Origin: Melioribacteraceae bacterium
Lineage (GTDB): Bacteria; Bacteroidota; Ignavibacteria; Ignavibacteriales; Melioribacteraceae
Length of the DNA: 64,000 bases
Reading direction: 5' to 3'
Assembly (NCBI GenBank): GCA_021739765.1
Contig: JAIPBD010000007.1
Coordinates: 62,001-126,000, forward strand
Below, in pieces: positions 1 through 10,200 of the stretch; the stretch's first letter is position 1; each line of letters opens with the position of its first letter. A model generated the notes under the pieces. It saw only the letters and a list, made by a program, of their open reading frames with translations, was not told where the DNA came from and did no database searches. The position numbers and the translations under genes are program-made.

Positions 1-1488
1 CACGGCAGAAAAGAGATAGAATACCAACATCCGATTCTTGAATCAATTCTTAAAGAAACATATGGCATAATTGTCTATCAAGAGCAAGTTATAAAAATTG
101 CCAATCTTGTCGGTGGAATGAGTCTTGCCGAAGCCGATCTGTTAAGACGAGCAATGGGTAAAAAAGATTTAGCGGCAATGGCTGAACAAAAGAAGAAATT
201 CACTTCCGGCGCGGTCGCCAATAATATCCCGCAAAAAATCGCCGAGAATATTTTTGAGGTAATTGATAAGTTTGCAAATTATGGGTTTAATAAAAGTCAT
301 GCGGTTGCTTATAGTATTGTCGCTTACCAAACAGCATATTTAAAAGCGCATTACTTACCGGAATTTTTAGCGGCTAACCTTACAAATGAATTTGGCAACG
401 CCGATAAAGTTACAATTTTTCTCGATGATTGTAGAAAGTTAAAAGTTAAGGTACTTCCTCCTGATGTGAACCAACCATCGGCTTTTTTTACCGTTCAAGA
501 TGGAGAAATTTTATTTGGCATGTCGGCCATCAAAAATGTTGGTGTTAATGCCGTTCGTGAAATGGAAAAAGCAAGGGACAAACTCGGCAGGGATTTTACG
601 AGTATTTTCGATTTTTGTAAGAATGTGGATATTTCGCTTGTAAATAAGAGAGCGCTTGAAGGTTTGGTTTTAGCGGGAGCATTTGATAATGTTAATCCGA
701 ACCGCGCATGGAATTTTCGCGCAATTGAATTAGCATTGAATTACGGTAACAAAGTTAAAAGTGCAATTAAATCGAGCGCGGGAAGTTTATTTGGTGATGA
801 AGTTTCTGAAACTGATTTCGAAGAACCCAAATTATTTGATGTTGAATCATGGTCTCATGATGTGAATCTTGCGAAGGAAAGGGAAGTTCTGGGATTTTAT
901 TTAACGGATCATCCGCTAAGCAAATTTGAAAAAGAATACGAATCATTCGCTGCGATTCATCTTGGCGAACCGGAAACTTATATCGAAGGTGAAAATTCAA
1001 TTCGTGCATGTGGAGTTGTAACCGATGTAAAAACAAAAATCGATAAATCAAACCGTCAAATGGCGTTTTTCAAACTTGATGATTTCTCGGGCTCTTGCGA
1101 ATGCCTTATGTTTGCTTCGGTTTATGAAAAGTACGGACAGTACGTTCAACCTGAAGCTACTATAATGATCACCGGCAGATTGGAAAGCAGCGGCGACGCT
1201 GTAAAACTTCATGCCGAAGAAATTATGCCTCTCAATGAAGCTCGAGGAAAGCTTACTAAAAAGTTGCTAATCGTTCTTGATGAAAAAGTGCATGATGAAG
1301 AAACGGTGGCAAAGTTGAAAAATTTGTTCGAAGAGTATTCCGGCAATATTCCGGTTTTTCTATGCGTCATGAATAAATCCTCACGCCGTGAGTTTTATAT
1401 TGATCTTAAAGTATCCTTAAAAGATAAGTTAATTCAACAATTGGAAGATTTAGTTGGTCCTAATTCGTTTCAGTATTTAACAACTTAA
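1..1488 (+). CDS. dnaE: DNA polymerase III alpha subunit, C-terminal part (5' truncated by window edge)
   Basis: The reading frame is open from base 1, so the gene starts before the window; 495 residues are visible. They correspond to the late polymerase region and C-terminus of bacterial replicative polymerase DnaE. The segment begins just before the conserved YQEQV stretch, runs through LLRRAMGKK and FNKSHAVAYS, then a helix-hairpin-helix region, the TDHPL motif (about residue 303), and an OB-fold (about residues 330-410) of the tRNA_anti type. The catalytic aspartates and PHP domain lie upstream and cannot be checked. The gene ends 64 bases before the next gene and no hairpin terminator is seen. 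Family assignment is very secure; the exact subtype (DnaE1) is inferred. Confidence 0.96.
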   Translation, partial: HGRKEIEYQHPILESILKETYGIIVYQEQVIKIANLVGGMSLAEADLLRRAMGKKDLAAMAEQKKKFTSGAVANNIPQKIAENIFEVIDKFANYGFNKSHAVAYSIVAYQTAYLKAHYLPEFLAANLTNEFGNADKVTIFLDDCRKLKVKVLPPDVNQPSAFFTVQDGEILFGMSAIKNVGVNAVREMEKARDKLGRDFTSIFDFCKNVDISLVNKRALEGLVLAGAFDNVNPNRAWNFRAIELALNYGNKVKSAIKSSAGSLFGDEVSETDFEEPKLFDVESWSHDVNLAKEREVLGFYLTDHPLSKFEKEYESFAAIHLGEPETYIEGENSIRACGVVTDVKTKIDKSNRQMAFFKLDDFSGSCECLMFASVYEKYGQYVQPEATIMITGRLESSGDAVKLHAEEIMPLNEARGKLTKKLLIVLDEKVHDEETVAKLKNLFEEYSGNIPVFLCVMNKSSRREFYIDLKVSLKDKLIQQLEDLVGPNSFQYLTT

Positions 1489-1552
1489 TCGATTGCTAAT
1501 ACTAAGTCTTATTCTTAAGTTTGGGGAATTCTAAAATAGCGGGAAAATTATA

Positions 1553-2380
1553 ATGGAAGAAAAAAAATGGGCTCTCATTCTTGGTGCGTCAAGTGGCTTC
1601 GGTGGTGCTTCTGCCGTAATGCTTGCCAAACAAGGATATCATATATTAGGTATTCATCTTGATCGTCAAGTTACGATGCCGAACGTAAATAAAATTATTA
1701 AAAAGATTGAACGTACCGGCCACAAGGCGATCTTCTTTAATGCTAATGCTGCCGATTCGATAAAACGAAATGACATTCTTGACGAAATAAAAGAACGGTT
1801 TGCCACCAAAGAGCATCCATACGTACATGTGCTGGTTCACTCTTTAGCCTTTGGAACTTTAAAACCTTATATTTCAAAAAATCCTATTGATTGTATTAGT
1901 CCTGCTCAAATGCAGATGACAACGGATGTAATGGCACATTCGTTAGTTTATTGGACTCAAGGATTGATACAAAGGGATTTATTTGCGAAAGGTGGAAGAA
2001 TATTCGGGCTGACAAGTGCCGGTTCTCAAACTGTTATAAAAAACTATGGTGCGGTTTCTGCTGCGAAGGCATCATTAGAATCTCATATTCGCCAACTTGC
2101 AGTTGAATTAGGATTTATGGGAATTACAGCTAATTCAATTATGGCTGGTGTTACAGATACTCCCGCTCTTAGAAAAATTCCCGGGAATGAAGCAATGCTC
2201 GAAACCGCCTTCTTAAAAAATCCCGGAGGCAGATTGACATCACCCGAAGATGTTGCAAATGTAATTTCATTGCTCATTAAGCCCGAAGCTGATTGGATTT
2301 CCGGAAATGTTATCGGGGTTGACGGCGGAGAGTATATTGTAAATTATACTGGAGAGAAAGTAAGTGTTCCCTTCAAATAA
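1553..2380 (+). CDS. Enoyl-ACP reductase-like short-chain dehydrogenase
   Basis: A 275-residue Rossmann-fold SDR. The nucleotide-binding motif GASSGFG is at residues 11-17. The active-site pair is Tyr165 and Lys172, spaced Y-x6-K as in FabI/FabL enoyl-ACP reductases rather than Y-x3-K of classical SDRs. The segment with VHSLAFG and the C-terminal SGNVIGVDGG also fit that group. The probable role is NAD(P)H-dependent reduction of the trans-2-enoyl thioester in fatty-acid elongation. The start ATG lies 11 bases after GCGGGAA, a weak ribosome site. An acyl-CoA dehydrogenase follows 15 bases downstream, suggesting a shared lipid-related transcript. A different enoyl-thioester substrate cannot be excluded. 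Confidence 0.8.
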   Translation: MEEKKWALILGASSGFGGASAVMLAKQGYHILGIHLDRQVTMPNVNKIIKKIERTGHKAIFFNANAADSIKRNDILDEIKERFATKEHPYVHVLVHSLAFGTLKPYISKNPIDCISPAQMQMTTDVMAHSLVYWTQGLIQRDLFAKGGRIFGLTSAGSQTVIKNYGAVSAAKASLESHIRQLAVELGFMGITANSIMAGVTDTPALRKIPGNEAMLETAFLKNPGGRLTSPEDVANVISLLIKPEADWISGNVIGVDGGEYIVNYTGEKVSVPFK

Positions 2381-2395
2381 ATAAGGTCCTATTAT

Positions 2396-3544
2396 ATGGA
2401 AGCTTTCAGCTTTAGTGAAGAGCAAAATATGCTCCGTGAAATGGTAAAAGATTTCACAAATAATGAAATAAAACCAATTGCGTCAAAAATTGATGAAAAT
2501 GAAAAAATTCCCGAAGACCTGATTAAAAAATTAGGAGAACTTGGGGTGATGGGTGTTTCGTTTCCCGAAGAATATGGTGGCGGGGGATTTGGCGAACTTG
2601 GGTATTGTATCTGCCAGGAAGAAATTGCTCGGGGATGTATGTCTACCGCGACCTTTATTGGAGCCCATCAATCGATTGGTTCGAATGCGATTTATATCGG
2701 CGGTACCGAGGCACAAAGAAAAAAATATCTTGAGCCGTTGGCAACCGGTGAAAAAATTGCCGCATTTTGTCTAACCGAAGCACAAGCCGGATCGGATTCA
2801 TTCAATGTAAAAACCAAGGCTGAAAAAAATGGTGACCATTGGATAATTAATGGTGAAAAATTGTGGATCACAAACGGTGGAATTGCAGATACGGTATCGG
2901 TTTTTACTCGTTCCGAGAAAGGGATCACGGCTTTTATTGTTGAGACCGGTTGGGATGGATTTAGCGCGGGTCCGCCTGAGAAAAAAATGGGTATCAAAGG
3001 AAGCATGACTAATCCGATAACTTTCGACAATGTAAAAGTACCGGAAGAAAATTTACTTGGTCGTGAAGGTCGAGGTTTTCTTCTCGCCATGAAAACTCTT
3101 GATGCCGGAAGATTGGGTCTTGGCGCGGCATGCCTTGGAGCTTCTAAAGAATTGTTGGAACTCTCGGCGAACTATTCCAAGCAAAGGAAACAGTTTGATC
3201 AAAACATCAGCAATTTTCAAGCCGTGCAATTTATGTTGGCAGAAATGGCGGTAATGATTTACAATATGGAATCAATCGTGTATAGAACAGCTGTTGATTA
3301 TGATCTTGGAAAAAGTATTTCACAACAATCTGCTATCGTAAAATATTATTGCTCTGAATCTTTGGATAAAATTGCCGATTTTGCAGTTCAAGTGCATGGG
3401 GGAATGGGTTATTCGAAGGAGTTACCCATCGAACGATTTTATCGTGATTCAAGAATTAATAAAATTTTTGAAGGTACAAACGAAATTCAAAAATCAATCA
3501 TAGCGCACGATGTTATTAAAAGAAACGGAATATGGAAAATTTAA
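2396..3544 (+). CDS. Acyl-CoA dehydrogenase
   Basis: A 382-residue flavoprotein of the usual acyl-CoA dehydrogenase length. The helical N-terminal domain is followed by the beta domain with AFCLTEAQAGSD and WITNGG, then the C-terminal helical domain. The catalytic base is Glu359 in the FEGTNEIQ motif, the position used by short- and medium-chain enzymes. It should oxidise an acyl-CoA to the 2-enoyl-CoA with FAD and pass electrons to ETF. It sits 15 bases after the enoyl reductase-like SDR and 24 bases before thioredoxin, so the three may be co-transcribed. Chain-length preference cannot be told from the sequence. Confidence 0.93.
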   Translation: MEAFSFSEEQNMLREMVKDFTNNEIKPIASKIDENEKIPEDLIKKLGELGVMGVSFPEEYGGGGFGELGYCICQEEIARGCMSTATFIGAHQSIGSNAIYIGGTEAQRKKYLEPLATGEKIAAFCLTEAQAGSDSFNVKTKAEKNGDHWIINGEKLWITNGGIADTVSVFTRSEKGITAFIVETGWDGFSAGPPEKKMGIKGSMTNPITFDNVKVPEENLLGREGRGFLLAMKTLDAGRLGLGAACLGASKELLELSANYSKQRKQFDQNISNFQAVQFMLAEMAVMIYNMESIVYRTAVDYDLGKSISQQSAIVKYYCSESLDKIADFAVQVHGGMGYSKELPIERFYRDSRINKIFEGTNEIQKSIIAHDVIKRNGIWKI

Positions 3545-3568
3545 TAAATTAGTTAGGAGTTATTTTTT

Positions 3569-3892
3569 ATGAAACCAATTACATTTACAGACGATAACTT
3601 TGATGCAGAAGTTATTAATTCAGATAAACCGGTTATTATTGACTTTTGGGCAGCTTGGTGTGGACCTTGCAGAATGATTGCTCCCATTATAGAAGAGTTG
3701 GCAGAAGAATATGACGGCAAAGTAAAAGTCGGAAAATTAGATGTTGATCAGAATCAACAAACATCTATTAAATATGGAGTTCGCAGCATACCTACCGTGC
3801 TGTTTATTCAGAACGGTGAGGTTAAAGATTCTATCATCGGGGCTGTTCCCAAATCACAATTTGTTGATAAACTGAACGCACTTTCAAATTAA
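3569..3892 (+). CDS. trxA: Thioredoxin
   Basis: A 107-residue cytoplasmic thioredoxin with no signal peptide. The redox-active motif WCGPC has Cys31 and Cys34, and the cis-proline segment RSIPTVL is intact. Length and motif order match classical thioredoxin 1. It reduces protein disulfides such as those of ribonucleotide reductase and peroxiredoxins, using thioredoxin reductase. The start is preceded by TTAGGAG, a good ribosome-binding site at proper spacing. It is the last gene before a 377-base gap and the envelope operon. Confidence 0.96.
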   Translation: MKPITFTDDNFDAEVINSDKPVIIDFWAAWCGPCRMIAPIIEELAEEYDGKVKVGKLDVDQNQQTSIKYGVRSIPTVLFIQNGEVKDSIIGAVPKSQFVDKLNALSN

Positions 3893-3947
3893 ATTGAGTT
3901 TAGTATCTCCCGAAAAATCTCATATATTTAGGACTCTATTTTGCTTT

Positions 3948-3968
3948 AAGGGGTAAAGTTTACTCCTT
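3948..3968. repeat. Inverted repeat after trxA
   Basis: AAGGGGTAAA and TTTACTCCTT form a near-perfect inverted repeat with one G-T pair. There is no T-run after it, so it is not a convincing intrinsic terminator. Its right arm overlaps the -35 box of the putative promoter that follows, so it could be an operator. The whole gap 3893-4269 otherwise holds that promoter, a possible leader peptide and an AT-rich leader. Confidence 0.45.
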
Positions 3969-3995
3969 GACAAAAGAGAATAACTGAATTATTTT
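3967..3995 (+). promoter_or_regulatory. Putative sigma-70-like promoter of the envelope operon
   Basis: A perfect TTGACA (3967-3972) is followed after exactly 17 bases by TATTTT (3990-3995). Transcription from here would give a leader of roughly 270 bases ahead of the TonB-dependent receptor gene at 4270. Found by eye; no start-site data. Confidence 0.5.
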
Positions 3996-4143
3996 CTAAA
4001 TGCGATAAAAAGGGAGTTTTTTTGAAAGGAATTAGCAGTAATTCAATGTTAATTCTTGATTAAATTAATGTATTCTTATATCTTCAGAAGTTAATATCGT
4101 TTATAAGCGTACTTTTACATTATACACATAGGACGTATAAGAA

Positions 4144-4191
4144 ATGAAAAAGTTTAATTATCTAAAAAACATAAAATGCACAAGGAGGTGA
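4144..4191 (+). other. Possible leader peptide ending in a perfect Shine-Dalgarno sequence
   Basis: A 15-codon ORF (ATG AAA AAG ... AGG AGG TGA) encodes a Lys/Arg-rich peptide beginning MKKFNYLK. Its last two sense codons are AGG AGG, embedded in AAGGAGGTGA (4182-4191), an essentially perfect anti-16S complement. That sequence is followed seven bases later by TTG CTT TAG, a two-codon frame. The real receptor gene starts 78 bases downstream with its own AAAGGAG. This may be a translational control element or a standby site; the coding status is not proven. Confidence 0.3.
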
Positions 4192-4269
4192 AATCGCTTG
4201 CTTTAGAAAAAAGTTACCTTTTTGTTTAACCCATTCATAATTAATTAATTCACAAAAAAGGAGAGAAAT

Positions 4270-7218
4270 ATGCACCGAAAATTTTTTCAAGCTCTTTTAT
4301 TGCTGACCTTAGTGCCGTTCTTATTGTTTGCTGGCACAAAGGGAAGGATCAAAGGTAAGGTTCTTGACCTGGAGACCGGTGATCCTCTAATTGGTGCTAA
4401 CTTAATAGTAGTTGGTACTAATTATGGAACAGCAACAGATGCAAACGGTGATTTCGTAATTCTTAACTTAGATGCCGGCGTTTATTCTGTTCGCGCATCT
4501 TACCTTGGTTATAAAACAATTACAGTTACTGATCTTCGGGTCAATGCTGATTTGACTACCGAGGTCACTTTCGAACTACCTCCCGATGCCTTCGAGGTAG
4601 AAACAGTTGTTATTAAAGCTGAAAAACCACTTATCCAAAAGGATGCAACGTCTTCCGTAAGAATTGCAACCAGTGAGGATATTAAAAACCTACCGGTTAG
4701 AGGCGTTACTGCAGTTATTGCTCTGCAAGCCGGTGTTGTAAACCAAAATGGACTTCACTTAAGAGGTTCACGTTCTGATGAAGTTGGCTATTATCTCGAC
4801 GGAGTTGATATCTCAAGTCCTATAAGCGGTAGCCGAACAGTTTCTATTTCACCAGATGCTGTTGAAGAAATTGCGGTTGAAACCGGTTCTTACTCAGCTG
4901 AATTTGGTGGAGCAAATGGTGGTATTATTAGAACTCAATTACGTACCGGTACAACGGATTACCACGCGAGTGTTGAGTATATAACTGATAATATCGGCTT
5001 CCAAAGCTTCGATGATTTTTACCAACAAGATGGTACAAGATTAGGCGCCTACTGGTATGGTAGTTCTGATTTTAGTGCTGTTCTTAGTGGTCCTGTCCCG
5101 ATGCTAAAAAATGTTAAATTCTTCTTAAATGTGAGAAGTGTATTTGACAAAGATTTTAGCAAAAGAGGATATTCAGGATTTGACTATGGATATGTTGGTG
5201 ACGGTCTTGCGGATCAACCAGAATTGAATGACTCACTTTGGATGGTACATCCTGAAGGTGTTCGTTACAATAATGGTGGCGGCAGCTATAATATTGCCGG
5301 TACGGTAACAATGGATTTCAATCCAATCACACTTAGAATTGGTGGAACATTAACTTCATCAAGAAATAATGCTGCAAGTTCCAGCCCTTACTGGCTATTA
5401 AATAATAGGGAAGGAATCACGGACGGACTAAACAACTCTATCAGTTTGAAATTAACTCATGTATTGTCAGCAAACATGTTCTACGAAGTGAATGCTGGAT
5501 ATACATCTAATTGGGGTCAAACTTATGATGCTCACTTAGGAAGAAACTTCTGGGCTTATGGCGATAGTGTTGCTAACGCGAATGCCGGTGTTGTATGGAA
5601 CAGAAGAGCGAGAGAGAGTGCTACAAACTGGACTGGAAGATATAGAACACCAAGAAGCTATAATATCTATGGTTTCTCATTTGCCGCTCCCGGAGCAACA
5701 CCTGTTAATTACTCTGAATTCGATCAGAGTCAAATTTCAGTCAATGCTGCGTTTAGTTTGATAGCCGGTAAAAATCATACCATGAAAATTGGTGGTGAAT
5801 TCAAACAATTTACATTGAGAAGCTACACTGTTGGTTCACAATCTACTTTTGCTAATAACCTTGATCAAGGACTAACAAAAGATCAGATTCTTTATCAATT
5901 CGGTGTTAATAACTACGGTTATGACATTTATGGCGAAAAAACTGATGAAGATGGATTTTATGCTCCTCACAAACCAACTTTTGCTAGTTTCTTTATTCAA
6001 GATAGAATTGAATTTACAGACATTATCTTGAAATTAGGTCTTCGTTACGATTATATAGATATCGATAACAAGGAATTTGTTGATCCTTCAAGACCTGAAC
6101 TTGGAATTGGAACAAACCATAACCAAGGCAATTTACTTGAAGCCGGTTTTAAAGATGTTCCTACTTTTAGTGCAGTTAGCCCAAGAATTTCAGTTTCATT
6201 CCCCGTTACTGACAAAACCGTTTTCCACGCCGGATTCGGAAAATATGTTCAGCAACCTGGTTTGAACCAAACGTACTTAGGTTACCATGCATTAGCTTAT
6301 AGAATTGGTGGTGGATTCTTCTTCAGCGATCCTGATGGCGCGAACATTCGCCCAACAAGAAAAACTCACTATTCTGTAGGTTTCAGACAAGAATTAACAG
6401 ACTTTATGGCATTTGATCTTACCGGTTTCTACGATGATATCAAAGGTCAAGTCTATTTTGATACTCAAGACACAGACAGAAACTCACCTTATCAATCTTA
6501 TAACATCAAAGCTAATGGTGACTTCGCAACCACAAAAGGTGTTGAAATTACTTTGAATATGAGAAGATATGAGAGAGTTCAACTTAACGCTTCTTTATCT
6601 TTCCAAGATGCAAGAGGTACCGGATCATTCCCTAATGGTAATGCCGGTATAGTTGGTGCTCCACTTGATGGTGTAACTGTGTTCAGACCACAATATGTAA
6701 GTCCTCTGTCATTTAACCAATCAGTATTTGGTTCGGTAAACTTGGACTACAGATTTGGTGCTAACGACGGTCCTACTTTCTTACATCAATTTGGTATTAA
6801 TGTTTTGGCAACATTTAACAGTGGTCATCCTTATACTAGAGGATTTGGAGAAAGCAGAAACTTTGACACCGATAGTCGATTCCGTCAACCACTTGAACCA
6901 TTAAATGCTTCAATAACACCATCTCAATTTCAAGTTGACTTAAAAATTGACAAATCATTCGAAATTATGGATATGCTAAACGCTAACGTTTACGTTAGAG
7001 TAGTAAACTTGTTCGATACAAGATCAATCGATTTTGTGTATGGAAGAACCGGCGCTCATGATGACGATGGTTGGATAAGTAATCCTGACTCAGGTCAAAA
7101 ACAAGTTGAACAATATGGTCAAATCTATGAAGACATTTACAGATCTTTGAACTTTGATTATAATGACTTTTTTGGTCAAGCCAGACAAATTTACTTAGGA
7201 GTAAGGTTAGAATACTAA
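4270..7218 (+). CDS. TonB-dependent outer-membrane receptor with carboxypeptidase-like regulatory domain
   Basis: 982 residues. An N-terminal signal peptide of about 20 residues is followed by a carboxypeptidase-regulatory-like beta-sandwich (about 23-110: GRIKGKVLDLETGDPLIGANL), a plug domain (about 130-240, containing GLHLRGSRSDEVGYYLDGVD) and a long beta-barrel that ends in the aromatic LGVRLEY. It is predicted to import a ligand across the outer membrane with TonB energy, or to act as an outer-membrane component of a surface system. It is the first gene of an apparent operon with a T9SS cargo protein (start 46 bases downstream) and a PorV-like barrel. AAAGGAG sits just before the ATG. The ligand is unknown; no SusD partner is present. 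Confidence 0.88.
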   Translation: MHRKFFQALLLLTLVPFLLFAGTKGRIKGKVLDLETGDPLIGANLIVVGTNYGTATDANGDFVILNLDAGVYSVRASYLGYKTITVTDLRVNADLTTEVTFELPPDAFEVETVVIKAEKPLIQKDATSSVRIATSEDIKNLPVRGVTAVIALQAGVVNQNGLHLRGSRSDEVGYYLDGVDISSPISGSRTVSISPDAVEEIAVETGSYSAEFGGANGGIIRTQLRTGTTDYHASVEYITDNIGFQSFDDFYQQDGTRLGAYWYGSSDFSAVLSGPVPMLKNVKFFLNVRSVFDKDFSKRGYSGFDYGYVGDGLADQPELNDSLWMVHPEGVRYNNGGGSYNIAGTVTMDFNPITLRIGGTLTSSRNNAASSSPYWLLNNREGITDGLNNSISLKLTHVLSANMFYEVNAGYTSNWGQTYDAHLGRNFWAYGDSVANANAGVVWNRRARESATNWTGRYRTPRSYNIYGFSFAAPGATPVNYSEFDQSQISVNAAFSLIAGKNHTMKIGGEFKQFTLRSYTVGSQSTFANNLDQGLTKDQILYQFGVNNYGYDIYGEKTDEDGFYAPHKPTFASFFIQDRIEFTDIILKLGLRYDYIDIDNKEFVDPSRPELGIGTNHNQGNLLEAGFKDVPTFSAVSPRISVSFPVTDKTVFHAGFGKYVQQPGLNQTYLGYHALAYRIGGGFFFSDPDGANIRPTRKTHYSVGFRQELTDFMAFDLTGFYDDIKGQVYFDTQDTDRNSPYQSYNIKANGDFATTKGVEITLNMRRYERVQLNASLSFQDARGTGSFPNGNAGIVGAPLDGVTVFRPQYVSPLSFNQSVFGSVNLDYRFGANDGPTFLHQFGINVLATFNSGHPYTRGFGESRNFDTDSRFRQPLEPLNASITPSQFQVDLKIDKSFEIMDMLNANVYVRVVNLFDTRSIDFVYGRTGAHDDDGWISNPDSGQKQVEQYGQIYEDIYRSLNFDYNDFFGQARQIYLGVRLEY

Positions 7219-7264
7219 TATGATTTTTTTAACAGTTATTCTACTATTTAAGAGGAGTTTAAAT

Positions 7265-10200
7265 ATGAAATTAACTAGATATTTAATGGTCTTTTTCCTG
7301 ACGCTCTTCCTCATATCAGAGGCGAATATTGCCAAAGGTGTCAAGGGTGAAAGACGCAGCGGGACTGCAGCTTTACAAAAAGCTGATGGTTCTCCTGTTT
7401 ATACACATTTTAATATAAACCAAATCTCTACTTGGATTAAAAACAACGGTGAAACCGATATCAATCCAAATGGAAATTCCGGTTTAGTATATCCGAAAGG
7501 AAGTAACCAACAAGCTGTTTTCCAATCCGGTTTAGTCTGGGGCGGTAAAATTGGTGGTGAGATTCGTGTCGGTGGTTCTACTTATCGACAAGGTCTTTTA
7601 CCAGGTGCGGTAGTTGGAAGCGGTGCTACAATTGACCGTGAAGATGACGCAGCAGCACATGTACGTATTTACCGTGTAAGACCTGATTGGGCTGAAGGAA
7701 ATGTACAAGCTGAAATGAATGACGAAGGTGTGTCCGCAGCTGAAGTTAGAGCTCAATACGAAAAAGACTGGAACGAATGGCCGGCTTCTTATGGCGCTCC
7801 ATACGAAGATGTTGATGGAAATGGTTCTTACAATGCTGATACTGATATTCCCGGTTTTCCCGGTTCAGATCAGACAGTATGGTTTGTAGCTAATGATGTT
7901 GATCAAGCTCAAGCATTATTTATTTACGGATCTAACCCAATCGGTCTTGAAATGCAAGCTACCGCATGGGGTTATAATTCTAACGGAGCTCTTGGAAATA
8001 TGTTTTTCAGAAAGTTCACTGTTATTAACTATAGTGGACAAGATATTTCTGAAATGTATTTCTGCTGGTGGTCTGATCCTGATGTTGGTGGTGCCGGTGA
8101 TGACTTTGTTGGTTGCGATACTACACTATCATTAAGTTACTGTTTCAACGGTGGTGCTAGTGATGCTCAATATGGCAACACCCCTCCGGCTGTCGGATTT
8201 GACTTTTTCCAAGGTCCGATCGTAGCAGGAACAGCAGCCGATACCGCTGTATTTAATAATGCAAAAGTTCCCGGAATGAAAAATCTTGGTATGTCAGCTC
8301 ACTTCTTCTTTATTAACAGTGATCCTGTTTATACAGATCCAAGTTTGGGTGATTATCAAGAAGGTACACTTCAAATGTATAACCTTTTCGAAGGTAAAGT
8401 TAGTACAACGGGTGTTCCTTTTACTGATCCTACAAACGGAAAACAAACTGCGTTTGCTTTAGCCGGTGATCCTATCACAAATCAAGGTTGGGTTGATGGT
8501 ATCCTTCACTCACCTGGTGATAGAAGACTTGGCTTGGTTTCAGGTCCGTTTAATATGACGGCTGGTGAAACTCAAGAAGTAGTAATTGCTGAAATCGCTG
8601 CCGGTGCTTTCGGTAATGTTGATAGATTAGGTGCGGTAAGTTTGCTTAAGTTCTATGATAGAGAAGCTCAAGCAACTTATGATAACTTCTTCAACGTTCC
8701 ATCTTCCCCAACCAGACCAGCGGTTACAATTGATGAATTTGATCGTGAAATATTACTTAGTTGGTATCAAGATGATGCGACTGTAAAAGCTACAGAATCA
8801 CATAATGACCTTGGATTTGAATTCCAGGGATACGTGATTTATCAATATCCTTCAGCAAGTGCCTCGCCACAAGACGCAAGAATCGTTGCAACATACGATA
8901 TTGTTGATGGTAAAGGTAAAATTGTTGGTGATGACTTTGATACTGATGGTGGAGTTGTTGTACCACAAGTTCTTAAATTTGGTTCAGACTCCGGAATTAA
9001 AAGATCTATTTCAATTACAACTGATATGTTCACTGCCGGACAATCGCTTAATAATGGCACACCATACTATTTTGGTGTAACAGCTTACGCGGTTCATGAA
9101 GATCCGTTGAATGTACCTTTGGTACTTGAAAATTCACATGAAATTATTGAAGCAATACCTCAAACTCCTGCTCCTGGAAATAGAATTTCTTACGAAACTT
9201 CTACAGGTCTGTTTGCTTCACAAACAAGTGGTTCCGCTAATGCTACAGTTGAATATAACATTGTTAATCCAACCGAAACAACAGGTCATGATTACAAAGT
9301 ATGGTTCAACGAGCAACATTATTATTTCGGTACGGATGGTGAATGGCACTTTACTAATTATCCTGATTCAATTGGAAAAGGACTTAGCAAAGATCTCGCA
9401 GGTTCATCACTTACCGGACAATCTTATGTCACGGGCGCAACTACCAGAGACCTTGTCTTCACATTTAACTTAGCAGCATCATTCTATTCGTATTGTGATG
9501 GTGTGAAGTTGATATTCCCTAGCGGAATTCAAGTTTTGGGTTCTGAACCCAGTGGAGCTTCGGGAAACACCCCTGGTGTTTACAGCTCGGTCGATAACAG
9601 TGTAACATGGGGAAGTCCTGATACATCTTTAAACGGACCATTCCATGGTGGCGAAATGTTAACAGTATCTGTTGCTGCTAACTTTACTTTGCCGTTAACT
9701 CTTGATTTTGAAGCCTATGATGATGGTTGGGGCGCAGCATATGCTCCATATTATGGTGCTTCTGATAGTTTAGCACACACAACCGGTCAAGTAGTGATTA
9801 CGGAAGAAGCATATTTCTTCAAAACTGAACAACATTGGAATCTTCGTGATGAAACTCTTGGTGTTGACGTGCTTGAAGATCAATTACTTCTTTCTCCAAG
9901 TGATATAGATAAAGCATCTTCTCCGATAGTTGATGGAATGCAAGTTTATGTTACCGGTAATTACGAGGCACCGATTAATTTCTTGAGCGTTTCGCTGAAT
10001 GAGGAATCTTCAACGACTTTCTCAACTACCTATGGTTTTGCTGATCCCGGCATAGTACTTACTAACTACACAGTATTTGGTGGTGTGGTAACCAGTTGGG
10101 CAATCGATAACTTTGGCGTAGGAACTACGGAAATTGATCAGCTACAACAGGACTATGAAATACGATATACCGGTGTATTTGACGGTGGAACAACTATAAA

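Noticed and set aside
767-1051. Minus-strand ORFs inside dnaE and similar antisense frames elsewhere
   Set aside because: They mirror the coding strand of well-identified genes, have no ribosome sites and no family features.
7220-7264. Upstream extension of the T9SS cargo gene
   Set aside because: The extension would lack a ribosome site and would spoil the signal peptide; GAGGAG fits the ATG at 7265.
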